From NCBI GenBank assembly GCA_966185765.1, contig CBIFVZ010000021.1, positions 1-47,855 of the forward strand: a DNA stretch of 47,855 nt, given 5' to 3'. The notes beneath the pieces were generated by a model. It was not told the DNA's origin. It searched no databases and saw nothing but the letters and a program-made list of their open reading frames with translations. Of this stretch, positions 1 to 8,800 are shown piece by piece. Source of the DNA: CBIFVZ01 sp966185765 (GTDB lineage: Bacteria; Pseudomonadota; Gammaproteobacteria; Enterobacterales; Enterobacteriaceae). Position 1 is the first letter of the stretch. Each line of letters begins with the position of its first letter. The position numbers and the translations under genes were made by a program.

Positions 1-127
1 GCTGGAAGAAGTGGGTAAACAGTTCGACGTAACCCGCGAACGTATCCGTCAGATTGAGGCAAAGGCACTGCGTAAATTGCGCCACCCGAGCCGTTCTGAA
101 GTCCTGCGCAGCTTCCTGGACGATTAA
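1..127 (+). CDS. rpoD: RNA polymerase sigma-70 factor RpoD, C-terminal end (partial)
   Basis: Only the last 41 codons are inside the window; the frame opens at base 2 and stops with TAA at 125-127. The peptide contains VTRERIRQIEAKALRKLR, the region 4.2 helix-turn-helix that contacts the -35 promoter element, and ends in the usual SFLDD tail of the housekeeping sigma factor. It is followed by a strong terminator and then convergent mug, the same arrangement as in E. coli. Confidence 0.98.
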   Translation, partial: LEEVGKQFDVTRERIRQIEAKALRKLRHPSRSEVLRSFLDD

Positions 128-143
128 TCTGCTGTCTGTAAAC

Positions 144-172
144 AAGCCTCTCATGATGAGAGGCTTTTTTTT
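144..172 (+). terminator. rpoD rho-independent terminator
   Basis: AAGCCTCTCATGATGAGAGGCTT forms a GC-rich stem directly followed by a run of eight T. It lies 16 bases past the rpoD stop codon and separates rpoD from the convergent mug gene. Confidence 0.9.
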
Positions 173-241
173 AGTACTGAGAAACACTGACCTTCCTGTC
201 CAACAGACATTATGCTGATTTCTGCCGTTAGTGCGCCCTGT

Positions 242-748
242 TCAGCGTCCTGTCGCACCGAGCGCCTCGTCCAGTTCATGATAAGCCGCCACCAGCTCGT
301 CCAGAGACGCGCGATTTAAGCCGCTGGGATTTGGCAGCACCCAAATCTGCGTCTGACCAATACTCTGTGGCTGCCTGCCCCACTTGACGCCACGCACGCC
401 AAGCGCCTGCTCGTAAGCCTGTTTGCCCAGAATAGCCAGCGCGGTTGGTTGGTAGGCTTCCATTTTCACGATAAGCTCCCGGCCTCCGCTGCGCAACTCC
501 TCACGCTTCACTTCGCTTGCCTGCACCGTGGGTCGAGCTACCAGCATGGTAATGCCACAGCGGGTATCCAGCAGTTCGCGCTCCTCTTCGGGTCTTAACT
601 GACGCTCGGTAAACCCTGCCAGATGAATGACTTTCCAGAAACGGTTGCCGGGGTGAGCGAAGTGAAAACCGGTATGCGCCGATGATTTACCTGGGTTAAT
701 GCCACAAAAAACTACCCGTAAACCCGGCTCAAGAATGTCCTCTATCAT
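242..748 (-). CDS. mug: G/U mismatch-specific uracil-DNA glycosylase (Mug)
   Basis: A 168-aa protein, the same length as E. coli Mug, which removes uracil and ethenocytosine opposite guanine. The active-site motif GINPG has its Asn at residue 18, as in E. coli, and the second motif LPNPSGLNR, which intercalates into the DNA helix, is present near residue 140. The frame stays open six codons further upstream. I chose the ATG at 746-748 because it gives the conserved MxEDIL start and has a good Shine-Dalgarno sequence (AGGAGAG). Convergent with rpoD, as in E. coli. Confidence 0.97.
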   Translation of the reverse strand: MIEDILEPGLRVVFCGINPGKSSAHTGFHFAHPGNRFWKVIHLAGFTERQLRPEEERELLDTRCGITMLVARPTVQASEVKREELRSGGRELIVKMEAYQPTALAILGKQAYEQALGVRGVKWGRQPQSIGQTQIWVLPNPSGLNRASLDELVAAYHELDEALGATGR

Positions 749-833
749 GGTGTCTCTCCTGAACAACGCTGAAGAGAGTATAAAGCCTTTGCAATCCGTT
801 GGTTAGAAAAACAGCATCCGCAAATCTGAGTGC

Positions 834-862
834 TGGATTGGGACGGCGAGTTACTTTATAAT
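834..862 (+). promoter_or_regulatory. Probable ileX promoter
   Basis: A perfect TATAAT (857-862) lies 11 bases before the tRNA 5' end. A weak -35 candidate, TGGATT, sits 17 bases upstream of it. The stretch after the -10 (CCTCCGCC) is GC-rich like the discriminator of stringently controlled stable-RNA promoters. Promoter activity is inferred from sequence only. Confidence 0.6.
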
Positions 863-873
863 CCTCCGCCACA

Positions 874-949
874 GGCCCCTTAGCTCAGCGGTTAGAGCAG
901 TCGACTCATAATCGATTGGTCGCTGGTTCAAACCCAGCAGGGGCCACCA
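874..949 (+). tRNA. ileX: tRNA-Ile (CAU anticodon, read as k2C-AU)
   Basis: A 76-nt cloverleaf with a 7-bp acceptor stem (GGCCCCT/GGGGCC plus A), a TTCAAAC T-loop and encoded CCA. The anticodon loop CTCATAA centres on CAT at 907-909. The sequence and place next to mug match E. coli ileX, whose anticodon C is changed to lysidine by TilS so that the tRNA reads AUA. Its 3' half is duplicated at 2840-2886, so this tRNA is the integration site of the neighbouring island. Confidence 0.95.
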
Positions 950-993
950 AATAAAACAAGGAGTTAGATGAAAAATCATCTGACTCTTTTTTT
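903..993 (+). repeat. Island attachment repeat, left copy (3' part of ileX plus downstream)
   Basis: This ~91-bp stretch (tRNA anticodon arm through CCA, then the downstream hairpin and T-run) is repeated at 2840-2930 with three mismatches and a one-base difference in T-run length. The left copy belongs to the intact tRNA. Its 3' end AGATGAAAAATCATCT plus T8 also acts as the ileX terminator. Such direct repeats are the attL/attR footprint of a tyrosine-recombinase island. Confidence 0.85.
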
Positions 994-1096
994 TGGATGC
1001 AATTTGGGTCAGGTAATGGGTCAGGGTCATTGATAGCAGCCTTGCGGGCTGCCCCTATCCACTCTAGAATCAGAGCAACAAAACGAGGCCTTCACC

Positions 1097-1255
1097 ATGA
1101 CAAAAAAAACAGCACATACTCAGATCACCAAGACTCAAATCTACCGTGCCGTCGCCAGCTCAAGCGCGATCGAAACCGGTGTTTCTGTGCAAAAAATTGA
1201 GCAGCAACTTAAGCACAATCAGGCACTGGCGAAAGCCGTTGGCCTCGCCCGCTAG
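1097..1255 (+). CDS. 52-aa protein, candidate Fic antitoxin
   Basis: An ATG with an upstream GAGG opens a 52-codon frame ending at TAG 1253-1255, overlapping by four bases the convergent fic gene. The peptide is basic and probably helical. Residues 22-27 (SSAIET) approximate the S/T-xxx-E-G/N inhibitory motif of VbhA-type Fic antitoxins, with Thr instead of Gly or Asn. I do not recognise a named family. The opposite orientation is unusual for a toxin-antitoxin pair. A degraded second copy of part of this gene is visible near 3010-3060, so it travels with the island. The coding status is likely; the antitoxin role is a guess. Confidence 0.5.
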   Translation: MTKKTAHTQITKTQIYRAVASSSAIETGVSVQKIEQQLKHNQALAKAVGLAR

Positions 1256-1866
1256 TCTGACAATATATCGCTCACCAGTTGTATCATAGGGCTGTAGTTC
1301 CCTGACACGCCTGCCTGTATTGCCTTGAAGTAAAATGCCTTGTGCTCATCCCACAGGCTGTAATCCAGTAAGCCCTTCCCTGCCAGAACCGACAGCACAT
1401 CGCAAAGCAGTCGCGAAAGACGCCCATTACCTTCTCTGAATGGGTGGATCAAAATAAACTCCACATGGCATTCAGCCAGATAACTTACCAGCTCCAGACG
1501 AGCCAGGGATTTAAGCTCTCCAGACCGAGAAAGAAACTGCTTCTCGAAACCATCAAGAAGCATAGGAATCCTGTCGGCAGCCGCAAACTGAAAACCATCC
1601 TTAGTCAGATTAGCGTTACGTAGCCTCCCTGCCCAGTCGTACACATTCCCCAGCCATTGACGATGCCAGCCGCTGATATGTTCTAAAGCCAGCGCAGCAG
1701 GCGGCTGGCCTTCGATAAATAACTGTTCATAAAGCATCAAAAGCAAGCCAGACTCCAGCGCCTCCATTTCCTGTTCATCAATGATTCCCAGCTTATTAGC
1801 CAGCACTAAGTCTCCAGAACCCGGCTGATACCGCTCTTCTGCAGAATTAAGCTCATATTTTGACAA
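1252..1866 (-). CDS. Fic/DOC family protein (putative AMPylating toxin)
   Basis: A 204-aa protein with the complete Fic signature HPFREGNGRLSR at residues 141-152, including the catalytic His and the phosphate-binding GNGR, and the VYDWAGRLRN block near residue 75 that is common in the family. Fic enzymes usually transfer AMP to a Tyr, Thr or Ser of a target protein. I start it at the TTG at 1864-1866 because GAGG lies seven bases upstream and the reading begins LSKYELN; the frame is open further up but there runs into the integrase remnant. No inhibitory helix is obvious within the protein, so a separate antitoxin is expected. Confidence 0.85.
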   Translation of the reverse strand: MSKYELNSAEERYQPGSGDLVLANKLGIIDEQEMEALESGLLLMLYEQLFIEGQPPAALALEHISGWHRQWLGNVYDWAGRLRNANLTKDGFQFAAADRIPMLLDGFEKQFLSRSGELKSLARLELVSYLAECHVEFILIHPFREGNGRLSRLLCDVLSVLAGKGLLDYSLWDEHKAFYFKAIQAGVSGNYSPMIQLVSDILSD

Positions 1867-1870
1867 GCTC

Positions 1871-2654
1871 TTACCTCTGCCCAAACAAGTTAACAACGTT
1901 ATTTTCCTGCTGCCGTTGATAGTTATTAACCCGATCTTCCCAGATCTCAAGCGCCCTGCGCTTTTCAGTCAGATAATCATAGCGTTCATAGTGTTTCGGG
2001 TTGACGTCATTTAAAGCGTGATTCTGAATGCGGTCACGGATCTCTTTGCTGATCCCCGCCTCTCCTATCAGCGTTTTACAGGTCCGGCGTAAATCTCGCG
2101 CCGTGAAAACTTTAAACTCAGGATTAAAAGCAAGGAAATACATGATGGAACGGGCCAGGCTATCGGTACGTACCGGGCGCTCACCGTTGGTTGCCCCAGC
2201 GAACTGTTCCATGACAAAACGTAGCTCTTCAAGCGTTAACCATGTATCACCCACTTTCTCCGCCGAGGGCTGCTTAGGTATAGCCGATACCGGATTAACT
2301 CCAAGCCCGAACGTAATGCCCACGCTGGTATTCATCGGATCGTTATCGGCTTTAAGCCCATAGTTGAATGCCGCCATCAGATAGGAACGAATTCGGTTTG
2401 CATAGACCACCGCATCACGCTGGATAATGCCTGACAAGATCGTTTTGATCTGTAAGGGCATGACATCTTTCGCTTTGGTCTCGCGAGGAATGACTGAATA
2501 GCCCACTTTTTCACAACGCTTCAGTACATCGACCCAGGTCCACTTATTGTCGAGCTTCATCTTATTAACGTAACCATGCACCAGTTCTTTAGTAGTGCGA
2601 CGTGCTTTTTATCTTCAATCCACGTATAGCTGTCTCGGTAAGATTAGCGGCCAT
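1871..2654 (-). pseudogene. Tyrosine-recombinase integrase, truncated and frameshifted
   Basis: The original ATG lies at 2652-2654 and starts MAANLTETAIRGLK, typical of island integrases, but the frame shifts and stops within about 21 codons. A second open stretch (1871-2581, about 236 codons) carries the core-binding domain and the C-terminal catalytic part with TARDLRRT, a Q-NHAL box and the tyrosine in KHYERYDYL. Most of the N-terminal arm-binding domain and the segment with the first catalytic Arg are missing. It is therefore probably inactive, which would leave the island fixed. Confidence 0.85.
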
Positions 2655-2839
2655 GAGGTTACCTTTCTAAGGATAAGCGTTACCGGACCCGATGCCCATT
2701 TTGGGTCAGGTAATGATAGTACAATGAGGAGATGAGAGAACCAATCAGAAACGAAAATAACATCATAACCAATTGATTATTGACAATAAAAAATACAATA
2801 AGCGTCAATGACGGACGATTAGAAACATGCCGATTTTAT

Positions 2840-2930
2840 GACTCATAATCGCCTGGTCGCTGGTTCAAACCCAGCAGGGGCCACCAAATAAAACAAGGAG
2901 TTAGATGAGAAATCATCTGACTCTTTTTTT
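2840..2930 (+). repeat. Island attachment repeat, right copy (truncated ileX)
   Basis: Matches 903-993 with three mismatches. It contains the anticodon arm, T-arm, acceptor 3' strand and CCA of tRNA-Ile (2840-2886), but the 5' 29 nt of the tRNA are absent, so it cannot be a functional tRNA. The following hairpin plus T7 is also duplicated. This marks the right end of the first island copy and the left end of the decayed second copy. Confidence 0.85.
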
Positions 2931-3600
2931 GCCACAAGTAATTTATACGCCATCACCCGGGGTTGCGCTTTTACACTGAAAAGAGAATACCATCACGCTG
3001 TAGCCCGTTAGAAACCGGTGTCTGTGTGAAAAAATCGAGCAGTAACGTAAACGTTTTCAGTGACGAGCTAAGGTCATCGTTCTCACTGGTTAACAAGGAA
3101 GAATATCGCTAACCTGCCCGTCATGTCATGGATGTAAAGTTGCACGATGTACCGGCCTGATAGCTTTATTTTTGCTCACCCCACACACTGTAATCCAACA
3201 CACCTGATCAGCCTGAACGTTATACATATCAAAAAAACGGCGTGCTAACCGCCTTTGCCAGCGTGGTAGAACGCTGGGTTATGCACAGACGACAATGATC
3301 CACACGGCTATATGTGCGTCGGCATGGATGCTATGCAGAAGGTCGTGCGCAGTTAAATCCCCGTATGCGCTTTAAAGAAGCGCCTGCATCAAACCATGAA
3401 AGACTGACGTTGAAAGATTATCTTATTTGATAAAAATATCGCCAACTGCACAGCGCAGTAAGGCATTATTCAAAGAGGACGCCTTGCCAGTCCAGTCTGG
3501 AGCACTGCAACGCGTCATAAGCCCGTAGAAATCTTCCAGGGTTAATCTTCTTGTTCAACAGCGTTATTCCTCACTTTAGCAGCTCAGCATCTCTCAACCG
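2931..3600. pseudogene. Decayed second copy of the ileX island
   Basis: No intact gene is present. About 50 bases near 3010-3060 align with codons 25-40 of the 52-aa gene at 1097, and scattered stretches between 3100 and 3225 align with the C-terminal part of the fic gene (for example the block around GTAATCCA at 3190-3197), in the same order and orientation. The arrangement repeat - small gene - fic - integrase thus seems to have occurred twice in tandem, the distal copy being heavily eroded. The part from about 3225 to 3600 could not be assigned. Confidence 0.55.
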
Positions 3601-4022
3601 ACTCATGATATTATGAACTAACGACTTAACATCACCTGTTTATTATAAACACATTCACACTTATCCTGTTAAATAAATACACAACCCTCCCCAGAGTAAC
3701 ATACCTGTCCACCAACCCTTCTCCTGAGGCATTATTTTTAAAGCGCAGCAGACACGCCAGCTGTACCTTATTATTTCTGCCGTCACCATCAACTCTATTC
3801 CGTATTCACTTTAATAAACGCCACACATCACTGCACGCATTTTCACCTCACTTTATATTGCTGACATAATAAAACTTAACATTGTCCTGCAAAAAAATAT
3901 AAATCACTATTTATCTGCACAAACGGCACAGCAGAAACGGAAGATTTACGCATCACGTAAATTGTCCGTACCTTTGCCACACGGAATAACTATTTTAACA
4001 AAACATTACCACTGGAGAATTT
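3601..4022 (+). promoter_or_regulatory. AT-rich leader region upstream of the chitinase
   Basis: No gene was found in these 420 bases. The DNA is AT-rich compared with the flanking genes and leads straight into the ribosome binding site (GGAG, 4014-4017) of the chitinase, so it probably holds its promoter. I could not pick a convincing -35/-10 pair. Low GC upstream of an acquired gene would also suit H-NS silencing, which is inference only. Confidence 0.35.
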
Positions 4023-5738
4023 ATGTCTTTAGAAAAAAACACCGTCAGCTCTCAGGCCGATAATAGCAAAATTGTAATGGGTTTCTGGCACAACTGGGTT
4101 GCCACTTCGGGTCAGGGCTATAAAGGCGGTCGTTTTAGCGAAATGCCGCTCACCGATATTCCGGTTCAGTACAATATTGTTGCCGTCGCTTTTATGAAAG
4201 TCGACGGTGGCAGTAGCGATCCTATTCCTGATTTTAAACCGTATAAATACAGTGATGCAGAGTTCCGTCGCCAGATTGACGTTCTGCATACCCAGGGCCG
4301 TAAGGTTCTCATTTCACTTGGAGGCGCGGATGCCCATATTGAATTGCAATCTCATCAGGAAAATGCGTTCGTTGAACGTATTATTGAACTTACCGATCGT
4401 TATGCGTTTGATGGCCTGGATATTGACCTTGAACAGTCGGCAATTACCGCAGCGCAAAACCGACAGGTCATTCCTGCTGCACTCATCCGCGTTAAAGAGC
4501 ACTATCGCCAGCAGGGTAAAAACTTTATTATCAGCATGGCACCGGAATTCCCGTACCTGACTGCTACCGGTGCCTATATTCCGTATATTACCGCCCTTGA
4601 GGGTTATTATGACTTCATCGCCCCGCAGTTCTATAACCAGGGCGGTGACGGTGTTGACGTAGCAAATATTGGCTGGCTGGCGCAAAATAATGATGCGCAA
4701 AAGGCTAACTTCCTTTACTACCTCACTGAAAGCCTGACCACCGGTACACGCGGGTATACCAAAATCCCTCACGATAAATTCGTCATTGGCCTGCCGACCA
4801 ATAACGACGCCGCTGCCACTGGCTATGTTATCAACCCACAAGACGTGTTCAGTGCGCTTGACCGACTGACCGCCGCTGGCCTGCCGATTAAAGGCCTGAT
4901 GACCTGGTCCGTTAACTGGGATGCGGGCTTTGACCGCGATGGCCGTCCTTACAACTGGGAGTTCATTAACCGCTACGGCAGCCTTGTGGAAGGTACAACG
5001 CCCCCGCAGCAGCCTGCGGCGCCCACAAAGCTGACCTCAACGTCTCAGACGCAGAACAGCATCGCTTTACAGTGGGCACACTCCGCAACGCCTGTCCCGG
5101 CGGTACGTTTTGTGATTTATCGCGACGATCAGGTAGTGAACAGCACCACTGCCACGCAGTTCATCGACATCAACCTGCCGTCTGACAGCACTTTTGAATA
5201 TGCCGTCAGCGCCGTGGATGCCGCTAACAATGAATCTGCACGCAGCGCCGCACTTGTCGTGCGTACACTCGCCGATTCAGGCGAAGAAAACTCATTTGTT
5301 TGCGCGCCGGGCAATCTGCGTGAAGTTGATGTGACGGCTACATCTGCCACCCTGATGTGGACCGCTTCAACCTCAACCTATGCGCTCAAGGGATACCGTG
5401 TTTACCGCGATGGCAATTACCTCAATGAGGTCGCGCCTTCTCAGCTCACTTATACTGACTCCGGCCTGTCCGCCGCAACCGCTTACCGCTATGTGGTGAT
5501 CGCCGAGGATATTAAGGGCAAGCTCTCTGAGCCGAGCAACACCCTGCCAGTGATGACACAGCCAGGTGGAGAACCGGGTGCTTACCCACAGTGGACGCTG
5601 CGTGCCACCTACCAGGCCGGTGATATCGTTTCCCATAACGGTAAAAACTGGGTCTGTCTGCAAACCCATACCGCGTATGTTGAAGGCTGGGCGCCGGGCG
5701 CGAGCGATTCCGCTACGCTGTGGCGCGAAGTGAAGTAA
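4023..5738 (+). CDS. chiC: GH18 chitinase, ChiC type, with two FnIII domains and a CBM5/12
   Basis: A 571-aa modular chitinase that should hydrolyse beta-1,4-N-acetylglucosamine polymers. Residues 15-325 form the GH18 catalytic domain; DGLDIDLE at 130-137 carries the catalytic acid Glu137. Two fibronectin type III domains follow (about 332-418 and 424-512), then a CBM5/12 chitin-binding module (about 519-570) with its characteristic aromatic residues. The catalytic part strongly resembles Serratia marcescens ChiC. There is no N-terminal signal peptide (it begins MSLEKNTVSSQ), as in Serratia ChiC, which leaves the cell by a holin/endopeptidase route; no such secretion genes are in this window. 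Lies alone between the island remnants and the indigoidine-type cluster. Confidence 0.95.
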   Translation: MSLEKNTVSSQADNSKIVMGFWHNWVATSGQGYKGGRFSEMPLTDIPVQYNIVAVAFMKVDGGSSDPIPDFKPYKYSDAEFRRQIDVLHTQGRKVLISLGGADAHIELQSHQENAFVERIIELTDRYAFDGLDIDLEQSAITAAQNRQVIPAALIRVKEHYRQQGKNFIISMAPEFPYLTATGAYIPYITALEGYYDFIAPQFYNQGGDGVDVANIGWLAQNNDAQKANFLYYLTESLTTGTRGYTKIPHDKFVIGLPTNNDAAATGYVINPQDVFSALDRLTAAGLPIKGLMTWSVNWDAGFDRDGRPYNWEFINRYGSLVEGTTPPQQPAAPTKLTSTSQTQNSIALQWAHSATPVPAVRFVIYRDDQVVNSTTATQFIDINLPSDSTFEYAVSAVDAANNESARSAALVVRTLADSGEENSFVCAPGNLREVDVTATSATLMWTASTSTYALKGYRVYRDGNYLNEVAPSQLTYTDSGLSAATAYRYVVIAEDIKGKLSEPSNTLPVMTQPGGEPGAYPQWTLRATYQAGDIVSHNGKNWVCLQTHTAYVEGWAPGASDSATLWREVK

Positions 5739-5820
5739 GCGCAAAAGCATAAGGTGCGCGGGTTAATCGAGTAAACCGCCGCAAATGCTCACTGCGTGAG
5801 TCGATGTCTTCTATCAATAA

Positions 5821-5849
5821 CAAGGCCCAAAAACGCGTTTTGGGCCTTG
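5821..5849. terminator. Bidirectional terminator between chitinase and NRPS gene
   Basis: CAAGGCCCAAAA and TTTTGGGCCTTG form an 11-12 bp stem with a small loop between two convergent genes. T-rich flanks are modest on both strands (TTGTTATTG on the minus strand), so it probably serves both genes. Confidence 0.7.
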
Positions 5850-5896
5850 CCTGTCGCTAAAACCGGCGGTATCGCTACCGGTTCAATATCCGGTAA

Positions 5897-8800
5897 TTAC
5901 GGTGTTGCTTCTGTTTCCTCGTGTGCAACCACGTCACCTTCCAGTGCCTTGACCAGCTCATCAATGTGGCTTTCTTTAAGCAACTGATAATGGTCGGCCC
6001 TGAGCGTCACAACCGTTGGTGGTTGCACTGAAAAGCACTCACTGCCTTCAATAAACGAATAATCATCGCCCTCGGCCTTAATCACCGTCACTGGTGCCTG
6101 AATCCGCCGCTGGTTCAGCTCGTGGAAGCTGTAGGTGAATTCAAACGTCTGGCTCACAATATCGGTAATACGCGCAATCTGCTCGCGTACCAGCGCCTGA
6201 TGGTGGCGGGCGATAAAGTCGATGAATAACTCGCGGTCCTGGGCCTCATTCAGGCAATCCTCCAGCAGCGGATGCGTAATACTGCCCATAAACACTGAAA
6301 ACAGAATGGTCAGATACGCTGGATTATCGTAGCGCGCCTCATGCGAATGCAACGCCGCCTGCTGCTGGCGCACCTTCGGTGAACCCGGCGCAATCAGGAC
6401 AAGCGCATCAACCGTTTCTCCGGCCTGCTCAAGCTGCCAGGCAGCTTCAAACGCCACGCGAGCGCCAAACGAGTAACCCCAGAGCGTGTATGGCCCGTGC
6501 GGCTGCTGCTGTTTAATCAGACCAATATCCCGCGCCGCCATCGCGTTAATTGTGCTGTCAATCTGCTCGCCGGGGTTAATACCACTGGCCTGGATACCGA
6601 AGAAAGGTCGCTGTGTCTCACGCGCCAGCGTACGCAAATTCATGCAATAACCGCCGAGTCCCGGCCAGCAAAACACCGGCGACTGGCGCCCGCGCGGCTG
6701 TAATGGAATCAACCGGGAGACGCTTTGCGCCTGTGTCTGGGCCTGTATCGCCAGCTTCTCAATGGTGGGTGCAGAGAAAATCGCCTGTACCGGCAACCGG
6801 CAGCCCAGTTGTTTATTGATGGCCGCGATCATCGCGACCGCAATCAGCGAATTACCGCCCACTTCAAAGAAATTATCGTCCACTGAAAACTGTGGGCGCT
6901 TGAGTTTTTCTTCCCAGATGCGGGCGATACGGCTTTCCGTCTCATTACGTGGCTCCACGATAGCCTTGCGTACCAGCTCTATATCGCGTGCCGCCAGTTG
7001 TTTAAGATCGATTTTGCCGTTAGCCGTTTGCGGCAGTTTGTCCAGCACCAGAATTTTATTGGGTAGCATGTAGACTGGCAGGAAACTTTCAAGGTCGTCA
7101 CGCAGTATTTCCGTCGGTCCTCGCATGTGCACGCTGTCTTCCTTCATGCCTTCACTCAATTTCTGGGCAAGCGAAATACGTCCACCAACGCAGAAGTAAG
7201 ATGCCCCACACTGTTCGCCCAGCAGCTTATATAACACGCGTGCGGTGGGCAGATCGTTGCCCGTTTCTGAGCTGTAACCGGAAGACATCAGCCCCATCAA
7301 CAAATCATTACTTTGCAGGCGCTGTAACTGACGACCCAACATCACATATTCTGCCCAACCGCGCCGCCCCTGACTCAGAAGCGCAATACCAAAAGAAGCG
7401 CTGTCATACACGGCCTGGTTAATGGCAATCACATGTTTCTTTTCAATCATCGTCTCACACAACGGCTCCAGTGCGCCGTCACGGTAGCGGTACATACCGC
7501 CCGGCAAATCGGCTATTTTCCCCGGCATGGCCTGCACCAGCACATCTACGGCCAGGGCTTCACGCTGGCTGAAGCTGTCGATACAACAGCTGGTGAGGTA
7601 GTAATCTTCGCTTGCGACATCAAGCTGCGCTTTCACCTCCGGGCGCAACGCCTGGGCGGCAATGCCCAGGCCAAAGCCTGGCAACACCTCATCCAGAACG
7701 CCCTGCATATGCCCGGCTTCAAAGTTGAGCACTTCCTCAATGTTGTTTTTATAGATAGGCTCAATGGCCGCTTTTTTGCCAATAAAGTGACAGCCAAAAT
7801 ACGCTCCGGCATGCGCCATTGCATCCGCACAGCGCACCAGCTGGTGTTTAAGGGGATGATAGTAATAAATGCCAGACGCAATACCGGCAATGCCCACCAG
7901 CTCCAGATACAGCTGGGTGGCATACAGCGCCCCCGGCGAAGCCCAGGTATATTTTGGCAAGATACGCTCGTCGCTGGTAAAGCGCCCAAAATAGCGCAAC
8001 AGCTCGCCCAACTCGGTTAACGTCAGTGACGTCAGCGCACGTGCCTCGGCATGCTGCACAGGCTCCGCCAGTAACGCCAGGATATCCTGCGCCAGCACCG
8101 CACCACCTTCATAATGACGATACGTTTTACGGCCAAAGGCCAGCGCTCGCTGCGCCGCAGTGTCCTGCTCGCCTGGCAGCTTGATGATGCGCTCTGCGGC
8201 ACGTTCGTCACGACAGCCAGGGTTCGACAGTTGCATATAGACCTGCGCTTTGTTGGCTTTGGACTGATGATGGCTGTCGGCACGGCCCTGGTCCATCAAC
8301 GCCGCCTCCTTGTCATTTAACTCCACAAAGGCAATCAGGTTCTGGTAGCCGGTGTGCGGATCGTTTTTTACTACTGCCGCCGCGTGGCGCACCCACGGAT
8401 GGGTTTCGATAGCCGAGCGAATTTCATCAAGCTCAATGCGATACCCACGCAGCTTCACCTGGTTGTCAGCACGTCCGACATAAAAGACCTGCCCCTGCTC
8501 GCCCCAGCGTGCCAGGTCGCCGGTTTTATAAATGCGCGCCTGCGGGACATCCATAAACGGGTTAACCAGAAAACGCTCCGCTGTCAGCTCTGGACGGTGC
8601 AGATAACCACGCGCCAGCCCCACGCCACCAATGTACAGCTCACCAGTTTCACCCGGTGCCACCGGCTGTAGGACGTCATCAAGAATGTAATAGCGTGTGT
8701 TATAAACCGGGCGGCCAATAGAAACCACGTCCGGTTCCAGCGCAAGCGATTCGGCCGTTACCGTCCATGCCGAACTGTTGATGGTGCACTCGGTCGGGCC

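Noticed and set aside
2840..2886. A second tRNA-Ile gene
   Set aside because: The 5' half, with the acceptor 5' strand and D-arm, is missing; it is only the attachment-site duplicate.
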